Below are positions 14,464 through 18,915 of a DNA stretch of 18,915 bases, in pieces. The translations under genes were made by a program, and so were the position numbers. Location of the stretch: contig CALCYA010000014.1 of the NCBI GenBank assembly GCA_937906165.1, positions 1 through 18,915 of the forward strand, given 5' to 3'. This DNA is from an uncultured Bacteroidales bacterium. GTDB lineage: Bacteria > Bacteroidota > Bacteroidia > Bacteroidales > Bacteroidaceae. The notes under the pieces are model-generated. The model saw nothing but the letters and a program-made list of their open reading frames with translations, did no database searches and was not told where the DNA came from. Each line of letters starts with the position of its first letter. The first letter of the stretch is position 1.

Positions 14464-15168
14464 TCATTCAAAATAGAACGAAAGGATAATCATCTTGCTC
14501 ACGACCTTGTCCACAGATTGCGTGAACTTGAGGTAATTCTCGTCAAGCAAGTCCTTGCGGTCCTTTTCAAGCACATCAAGCAGGCTGAAAGCAAACTTGA
14601 GTTCAGGAATAAGTTTGAAGAAAGGAAGATAGAAATCACAACCCATGCCCACCTCTACCATAAAGTCAAACTTCTTGAGCAGCAGTTGTTTCTGCTTCTT
14701 CACCGTAAGGTTGAGCATTGGGCTCACGCCTGCCGTGATATAAGGACGATAGTTGTTGAAGCGCTCAGCCGCGAACTTGACGTGGAGCGGCAAAGATATA
14801 TAAGTTGTCTTGACCGTCTGCCGCGATACCTCACCGCTGTTCTGTTCGCGGAAAACAATATTGTTCTGCCCGAAGTGCATTGTAGGGATTGCGCGCAACG
14901 AGAAATGGTTGCTCAGACGCAAGTCGGCAAGCACACCCACGCTGAACCCCGGGTTATACTGCGCAATATCGGCAAACCAGGACTCACCGTTCTCGGTAAC
15001 AAAACCATTGTTCGTGAATTCCATATCCTGCATATGCACGCCCACAAAGAAGCCGTAGTGCAGACGGCGGTAATCGATATACGGTTTGTTCTGCACCTTA
15101 CGTTCCTGAGCCACAGAGCCCAACGGCAACAGCAGCAGGAGCAGTATGTAAAGTATTTTTCTTTTCAT
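14464..15168 (-). CDS. porT: PorT family outer-membrane beta-barrel protein (type IX secretion)
   Basis: The 234-residue protein has a signal peptide (about 1-20, ending GSVAQ). NKPYIDYRRLHYGFFVGVHM (26-45) matches the start of PorT proteins, followed by an eight-strand-type barrel rich in alternating strands and ending in FYFE. I start at ATG 15168: the frame continues to 15285, but those extra residues precede a clean signal peptide and would overlap the divergent promoter. In Porphyromonas gingivalis PorT is needed for gingipain secretion by the type IX system. Homologues also occur in Bacteroidales that lack clear gliding. No other T9SS core gene is in this window. The T9SS-like tail of the GH95 enzyme gives a possible link. 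Family recognition is by eye. Confidence 0.78.
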   Translation of the reverse strand: MKRKILYILLLLLLPLGSVAQERKVQNKPYIDYRRLHYGFFVGVHMQDMEFTNNGFVTENGESWFADIAQYNPGFSVGVLADLRLSNHFSLRAIPTMHFGQNNIVFREQNSGEVSRQTVKTTYISLPLHVKFAAERFNNYRPYITAGVSPMLNLTVKKQKQLLLKKFDFMVEVGMGCDFYLPFFKLIPELKFAFSLLDVLEKDRKDLLDENYLKFTQSVDKVVSKMIILSFYFE

Positions 15169-15292
15169 ACAGATATTATAACGCGACAAACGTCGACATA
15201 TTGCCGGACAAACGAAAAAAAACGCAAAAAGCAAGAATTGCAAAATAATGTTAAAAACAACAAATAGACATCCACCTATATGCAAAAAGCAC

Positions 15293-15300
15293 TATCTTCG
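15293..15300 (+). promoter_or_regulatory. Candidate -7 element of the ferredoxin gene
   Basis: TATCTTCG, a one-base variant of TAnnTTTG, 33 nt upstream of the ATG. The same variant precedes the TlpA-like gene at 15809. I see no TTTG at -33. Confidence 0.4.
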
Positions 15301-15333
15301 CCAACGGATAATACAAATTTAAAATTTACAACT

Positions 15334-15501
15334 ATGGCTTACGTAATTTCAGATGACTGCGTTGCTTGCGGTACATGTATCGACGAGTGTCCTCAGGGTG
15401 CAATTTCAGAGGGTGAGAAGTATTCAATCGACCCAGAGCTCTGTATCGATTGCGGTACTTGCGCAAGTGTTTGTCCTTCAGAGGCTATCCACGAGGGTTA
15501 A
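15334..15501 (+). CDS. Small 2[4Fe-4S] ferredoxin (clostridial type)
   Basis: A 55-residue cytoplasmic protein with two classic cluster motifs: C9-x2-C12-x2-C15-x3-C19-P and C37-x2-C40-x2-C43-x3-C47-P. The two halves are an internal duplication. Length is normal for bacterial-type ferredoxins. The start at ATG 15334 (MAYVIS) gives the standard N-terminus; an upstream in-frame ATG at 15280 would place 18 unrelated residues in front. It carries low-potential electrons, for example for pyruvate or 2-oxoacid oxidoreductases; partners are not encoded here. It is transcribed divergently from PorT and is followed by a strong terminator. Confidence 0.95.
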   Translation: MAYVISDDCVACGTCIDECPQGAISEGEKYSIDPELCIDCGTCASVCPSEAIHEG

Positions 15502-15523
15502 TGACGCAGAAGAACAAGTTTCA

Positions 15524-15560
15524 AGAGGCTGGCTAAAAATGCTTTTAGCAGCCTCTTTTT
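15524..15560 (+). terminator. Terminator of the ferredoxin gene
   Basis: AAGAGGCT..GCTAAAA pairs with TTTTAGC.GCCTCTT around ATGC, leading into a T-run to 15560. It starts 22 nt after the stop codon. Confidence 0.85.
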
Positions 15561-15586
15561 ATTATTGAGGATAGATAAAATACAAC

Positions 15587-15679
15587 ATGAAAACGTTTGT
15601 TCACATAATAGTAAAAAGCACCATAATAATTGCAATTGGCGTTGCCTGCTATTTCATTTATACCGGGCTGCTGGTGTAA
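15587..15679 (+). CDS. Possible 30-residue single-span membrane peptide
   Basis: An ATG at 15587 opens 30 codons ending TAA (15677-15679): MKTFVHIIVK, then a hydrophobic stretch rich in Ile, Ala and Val to YTGLLV. This is one membrane span with a positively charged start. I do not recognise a family. It lies after the ferredoxin terminator and I see no clear promoter for it, so it may be chance. The rest of 15561-15757 holds nothing I can name. Confidence 0.25.
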   Translation: MKTFVHIIVKSTIIIAIGVACYFIYTGLLV

Positions 15680-15757
15680 TAGCCCAGGCGCCCCAATGCC
15701 TAAACTATCCGGAACAGCCTGTGCTATAAGCGTAGAACAATACAGGACCTTCAATAT

Positions 15758-15789
15758 AAAATTAAGCCGCGCAGTGCGCGGCTTAATTT
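15758..15789 (-). terminator. Terminator of the TlpA-like gene at 15809
   Basis: AATTAAGCCGCGC and GCGCGGCTTAATT form a perfect 13-bp stem with a 3-nt loop (15760-15788). On the minus strand it is followed by TTATATT. It lies about 20 nt past the stop codon. Confidence 0.75.
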
Positions 15790-15808
15790 ATAAACGTATA
15801 TTAACTGT

Positions 15809-16879
15809 TTACTTCATCTTCTCCTCTACCAATGCCTTCATCGCATTTCCGCGGAGATCACGCTTTACGATTACGCCGTCAGGACCGAAGAGAATAATCT
15901 GGGGAATACCCTTGATACCATACATTTCGGTAGCATTGTCCTTATTGTCACGTGGAATGAAAATCTGAGGATAGGTGATGCCCTCTTCTGTGAGAGCTGC
16001 CTTGAACTTCTCTTCCTCGTCCCATACATTCACGCCGAGAACAGTGAACTTCTCGCCACCGAACTTGTTCTGCAACTCGACGAGGTTAGGAATCTCACCC
16101 TTGCAAGGACCGCACCAGCTTGCCCAGAAATCAACGAGCACATACTTGCCCTTACCAACATAATCAGAGAGCTTTGATGGCTTGCCGTCAACAGTGAAAC
16201 CGCTGAAGTCAACAAACATCTTTCCGGCCTGTGTAGCAACAACCTTGAGGTAACCCTCACGCTCAGCCACGATAGCATGTATCTTGTTTGAGTACTTCAC
16301 CTCGGCCATTATTGCCTCAAGAGACTCCAAAGAGGGGTAGAACTGCGAAGATACCATGCCAAGCACATATGCACCGAACATATTGTCTTTGTTGTCATTT
16401 ATAGCCTTACGGTAGATATCGTACATAGCTTCAACCTCCGGGCCCATTTCAGCCTCAATCTCATCACGAGACTTGCCGTCGGTCTGCATCTGCTGAATTT
16501 TCGCATTCAAAACAGCACCTTTCTCTGCCACCTCTTTATTAAGAGCCGCAAGCTTGTCATTGAGACCGCCTGTCACTACAGCCGGACGCTGTGAGAAGTC
16601 CACGGTAGCATTTACACCGGGCTCAACAATCACGTATGCCCTGTTTCTTCTGTTCTTGTTGATATTAACCTCAAAAAGTGCCTGATCGGCAGTTGTACCC
16701 TCAAACTGGAAAGCGCCATTTGTTACCACAGCAGAATCGGCATAAGTCAGATTCTCCTGATTTACAAGGAATACCTTCTTACCCTCAGCCTTCTCATCTG
16801 CAATACCCTTGATTGTGTAGCTCTGTGCAGTTGCAGTAAGCGCCAATGCCGACAGAGCAAAAATTGATAAAATTCTCAT
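15809..16879 (-). CDS. TlpA/ResA-like periplasmic thioredoxin-fold protein, paralogue 2
   Basis: The 356-residue protein has a signal peptide (about 1-19, ending ATAQS). An N-terminal beta domain (about 21-105) of the type often labelled DUF4369 is followed by a helical linker (about 108-215) and a C-terminal AhpC/TSA-thioredoxin domain (about 220-356). The redox motif is W-C256-G-P-C259, and the cis-proline is P326 in GIPQ. Such proteins reduce or exchange disulfides in exported proteins, including apocytochromes. The specific client is not indicated. It lies 77 nt downstream of a clear paralogue on the same strand, which shares an identical stretch of over 20 residues around the CGPC motif. 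It has its own candidate -7 box and a terminator. Confidence 0.9.
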   Translation of the reverse strand: MRILSIFALSALALTATAQSYTIKGIADEKAEGKKVFLVNQENLTYADSAVVTNGAFQFEGTTADQALFEVNINKNRRNRAYVIVEPGVNATVDFSQRPAVVTGGLNDKLAALNKEVAEKGAVLNAKIQQMQTDGKSRDEIEAEMGPEVEAMYDIYRKAINDNKDNMFGAYVLGMVSSQFYPSLESLEAIMAEVKYSNKIHAIVAEREGYLKVVATQAGKMFVDFSGFTVDGKPSKLSDYVGKGKYVLVDFWASWCGPCKGEIPNLVELQNKFGGEKFTVLGVNVWDEEEKFKAALTEEGITYPQIFIPRDNKDNATEMYGIKGIPQIILFGPDGVIVKRDLRGNAMKALVEEKMK

Positions 16880-16915
16880 AGTTTATGTTTTTTAGTTAGT
16901 GTTCGCTCAATGGTG

Positions 16916-16923
16916 CGAAGATA
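16916..16923 (-). promoter_or_regulatory. Candidate -7 element between the TlpA paralogues
   Basis: TATCTTCG on the minus strand, 36 nt upstream of the ATG at 16879. A T-rich TTTTTTTC lies about 13 nt upstream, not a good -33. If real, the second paralogue can be expressed separately from the first. Confidence 0.4.
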
Positions 16924-16956
16924 AACCAATTTGTTGAAAAAAAGTATCTGTTCACA

Positions 16957-18045
16957 TTATTTAAGATACTCATTGAGCTTTTCATCCAGCGCGCCACCTA
17001 TAATTCCGCGTTCCATGATGGTACCGTCAGGCGCAAAGAGTATCAGATGAGGGATTGTCTCCACATTATATAATAAGACAGCATTGTCCTCATCTTTGCT
17101 GTCGCGTGGAATGAAAATCTGCGGATAGTCAATGCCAAGCTCTGCAACAGCAGCCTTGAATTTACTGTTCTCATCGCCGATGTTCACTCCGACTACCATA
17201 AACCTTTCACCGGTATACTGTTTGTTTACCTCTATTATATGTGGCATCTCATTTTTACAAGGGCCGCACCAGCTTGCCCAGAAATCGACAAGCACATATT
17301 TCCCCTTGCCGACATAATCGGAAAGCCTTACCGCAGTGTCATCAACCGCAAAACCGGCAAAATCAATAAACTTGTCGCCCGGCTTTGTAATACCGCCATA
17401 ATAGAGTGCTGTACGGATTTTCTTGAGAGCGCGGAACTCACCGGAATATTTCACATCGGCCATGACAGCATCAAGCGCCTCAACAGAGGAGTAGAACTGG
17501 CGCGCAACAAGATTGAGCACAAAAGCGCCAAGGATATTGTCACGGTTCTCGTTCATTGTGTTGCGATAGACATTGTACAGCGCCTCGGTCTCGGCTGTTG
17601 TGGCAGCAAGAATCTCCTCCTCGCTCTTACCCTCCTCATGCAATTTCTTTGCCAATCCGCTGAGAGCCACACTACGTTCCTTAACCGCAGCATACATGGC
17701 ATTGAGCTTGTCATTGAGGCCTCCGTTGTCCTTAATGCTGACCGGACGCACCGTCATATCAACCACCACGTCACTGCCACCCTCAATGAGCACGCTTGCC
17801 ACCATACCCTTAGGGCGGTTGACTACAACGTCAATCACTGCCTGGGAACATATTTCGCCTTTGTACATGAAGGCATTATCGACAATCTCGCACGCAGCGA
17901 TGGTGTCGCCTGCGTTCTTGTTCACAATGTATGCAGTCTTGCCGTTGAATTCAGGCTTCACTGCACAAGAAATTGCATACTCCTGCGCTACAGCGAACAA
18001 AGCCACAAGCAAAAACAGGAATGTAAAAATAGTTCTTTTGTTCAT
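16957..18045 (-). CDS. TlpA/ResA-like periplasmic thioredoxin-fold protein, paralogue 1
   Basis: The 362-residue protein starts at ATG 18045, which gives a clean signal peptide (MNKRTIFTFLFLLVALFAVA, 1-20). The frame stays open to 18141, but that part reads as leader sequence with no signal and is rejected. Domains are as in its neighbour: an N-terminal beta domain (about 22-105), a helical middle (about 108-215) and a thioredoxin domain (about 220-362) with W-C260-G-P-C263 and cis-Pro P332 (TIPH). The residues after the cis-Pro and the linker differ from the neighbour, so the two copies have diverged and probably serve different clients. It likely leads a two-gene unit with a 77-nt gap. Confidence 0.9.
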   Translation of the reverse strand: MNKRTIFTFLFLLVALFAVAQEYAISCAVKPEFNGKTAYIVNKNAGDTIAACEIVDNAFMYKGEICSQAVIDVVVNRPKGMVASVLIEGGSDVVVDMTVRPVSIKDNGGLNDKLNAMYAAVKERSVALSGLAKKLHEEGKSEEEILAATTAETEALYNVYRNTMNENRDNILGAFVLNLVARQFYSSVEALDAVMADVKYSGEFRALKKIRTALYYGGITKPGDKFIDFAGFAVDDTAVRLSDYVGKGKYVLVDFWASWCGPCKNEMPHIIEVNKQYTGERFMVVGVNIGDENSKFKAAVAELGIDYPQIFIPRDSKDEDNAVLLYNVETIPHLILFAPDGTIMERGIIGGALDEKLNEYLK

Positions 18046-18170
18046 ATTGTTCTTATATAAGTTCGTTTTCCAAATATCTGCCGGTTCGGCGAGACCGGGG
18101 AGCCCCACTGTGCTCAAACGCGTCAAGCCATTATCAATCACACAATTAAGGTTGCCTCATTTTCGGGCGA
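18046..18170 (-). other. Long leader of the first TlpA-like gene
   Basis: If the -7 box at 18171-18178 is used, the mRNA leader is about 115-120 nt. It contains CCGGT...ACCGG (minus strand of about 18082-18099) and GGGGCTCCCC, both of which can fold. No known riboswitch is recognised. Confidence 0.3.
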
Positions 18171-18178
18171 CAAAAATA
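18171..18178 (-). promoter_or_regulatory. Candidate -7 element for the first TlpA-like gene
   Basis: TATTTTTG fits TAnnTTTG on the minus strand. ATTG lies 20 nt upstream, a partial -33. This promoter is divergent from that of rplS, about 60 bp away. Confidence 0.5.
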
Positions 18179-18238
18179 GCACAATGACACGAAAAAAACA
18201 ATTTTCCAGCCTAAGAATAAACAAAATAGAGCCCAACA

Positions 18239-18270
18239 TTTGGTAAAATAAGATTTTTGGCCTAACTTTG
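18239..18270 (+). promoter_or_regulatory. Promoter of rplS
   Basis: -33 TTTG (18239-18242) and -7 TAACTTTG (18263-18270) with a 20-nt spacer, a full match to the Bacteroidales consensus. The leader is about 80 nt. Confidence 0.8.
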
Positions 18271-18355
18271 CCGCGCTTTCGGCGTAATCGCTGTCAAGGA
18301 AGAGTAACTTGATATGTTGCGTTTGAATGATTGAACAATTTAACAAATCAAAAAG

Positions 18356-18706
18356 ATGGATTTAATTAAAATTGCTAAAGAAGCATTTGCTACTGACGTA
18401 AAGCGTGAGATGGAGTTCCACCCAGGTGATACTATCACAGTAGCTTACAAGATCATTGAGGGAACAAAAGAGCGTATCCAGCTCTATCGTGGTGTTGTTA
18501 TCCGCATCAGCGGTCACGGCAACGAGAAGCGTTTCACAGTACGTAAGATGTCAGGTACTGTAGGCGTTGAGCGTATCTTCCCTTTGAACTCACCTGCTAT
18601 CGACAGCATCACTGTCAACAAGCGTGGTCGTGTTCGCCGTGCTAAGCTCTACTACTTGCGTGCCCTCACAGGTAAGAAGGCTCGTATCAAGGAGATCAAG
18701 GCGTAA
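18356..18706 (+). CDS. rplS: 50S ribosomal protein L19
   Basis: The 116-residue protein is co-linear with L19: FHPGDTITVAYKIIEG (21-36), the RIQLYRGVVIRISGHG region (40-55), the TVRKMSGTVGVERIFPLNSP block (61-80), and the basic end with RRAKLYYLR (93-101) followed by GKKARIKE (105-112). L19 sits at the interface of the 30S and 50S subunits. Length is normal. Here the gene is monocistronic, with its own promoter and a strong terminator, and is not in the rpsP-rimM-trmD-rplS operon found in many other bacteria. The preceding AAATCAAAAAG lacks a Shine-Dalgarno, as is usual in Bacteroidales. Confidence 0.98.
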   Translation: MDLIKIAKEAFATDVKREMEFHPGDTITVAYKIIEGTKERIQLYRGVVIRISGHGNEKRFTVRKMSGTVGVERIFPLNSPAIDSITVNKRGRVRRAKLYYLRALTGKKARIKEIKA

Positions 18707-18727
18707 GCACCTGAATGATACAAGAAT

Positions 18728-18761
18728 AAAAAGAGGATGACTTTTGAGTCATCCTCTTTTT
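18728..18761 (+). terminator. Terminator of rplS
   Basis: AAAAAGAGGATGACT pairs perfectly with AGTCATCCTCTTTTT around TTTG, 21 nt after the stop codon. Confidence 0.9.
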
Positions 18762-18871
18762 GTCGGGGGTGAATAAAAAGCAAAGTTCAAGGCTTGTGCA
18801 GGCTTCAAAAACCGCAGTTTACTAAGCGTAAATGAGGATTTTGAAGGCAAACGTAACACTGAAAATTTGTG

Positions 18872-18915
18872 CAAACGAGTTAAATGCAAAGTTTACTTTG
18901 CTATTTTACAACGAG
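18872..18915. repeat. AAGTTTACTT palindromic repeat, cut by the window end
   Basis: CAAACGAG (18872-18879) is followed by AAAT-GCAAAG-TTTA-CTTTGC-T-ATTT (18882-18906) and ACAACGAG. Layout and loop match the array at 12926-13267, again with different, complementary arms. Between 18762 and 18871 I see no gene. Confidence 0.65.

Noticed and set aside
15169..15285. N-terminal extension of PorT to ATG 15285
   Set aside because: It precedes a clean signal peptide at the internal Met and overlaps the ferredoxin promoter region.
18046..18141. N-terminal extension of the first TlpA-like protein
   Set aside because: Puts 32 polar residues ahead of a perfect signal peptide, and sits in the mRNA leader.

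Overview
This window looks like a chromosomal segment of a Bacteroidales bacterium, probably gut-associated. The evidence is: several promoters of the Bacteroidales type (-33 TTTG, about 20 nt, -7 TAnnTTTG); almost no Shine-Dalgarno sequences; a surface-lipoprotein signal Cys-Ser-Asp4; a PorT homologue; TonB-dependent uptake; and host-glycan glycosidases. I cannot fix the genus from the sequence alone.

Layout. Positions 1-853 hold no convincing gene. They contain a candidate terminator of an upstream gene, two copies of a CTCCTCC palindrome, several GTCATCC-type repeats, and a single copy of the palindromic repeat that forms an array at 12.9-13.3 kb. A tRNA with anticodon CAT (854-927) has a clear promoter and terminator. 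A 73-bp stretch made of its 3' end plus its terminator recurs 263 bp downstream, enclosing a 190-bp hairpin-rich segment that resembles an integration scar. Next come, on the minus strand, a secreted GH95 alpha-L-fucosidase with lectin-like N-terminal modules and a T9SS-like C-terminus (1343-5041), and a flavodiiron protein (5222-6379).

From 12905 down to 6636 five minus-strand genes lie 12-34 nt apart and look like one operon: TonB-dependent receptor, duplicated calycin-like surface lipoprotein, GH123 beta-N-acetylgalactosaminidase, TPM-domain membrane protein with zinc ribbon and Gly-rich tail, and LemA. There is no SusD, so this is not a canonical polysaccharide utilisation locus. Its likely promoter lies at the edge of an array of palindromic repeats with a period near 83 bp (12926-13267), each unit carrying a -7-like box. 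A YqiA-like esterase (13303-13917), a repeat-filled gap (13918-14463) and PorT (14464-15168) follow on the minus strand. Divergent from PorT is a small 2[4Fe-4S] ferredoxin (15334-15501, plus strand).

Two tandem TlpA/ResA-like thioredoxin paralogues (15809-16879 and 16957-18045, minus strand) come next. rplS (18356-18706, plus strand) has a strong promoter and terminator. The last 150 bases hold repeat sequence, including the beginning of another array-type hairpin.

Together the genes suggest envelope functions: glycan degradation (GH95, GH123), outer-membrane import, type IX secretion (PorT and a possible cargo tail), periplasmic redox (TlpA pair) and oxygen/NO defence (flavodiiron protein). 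The least conventional parts are the five-gene GH123/TPM/LemA operon, the covarying palindrome array upstream of it, and the tRNA 3'-end repeat.
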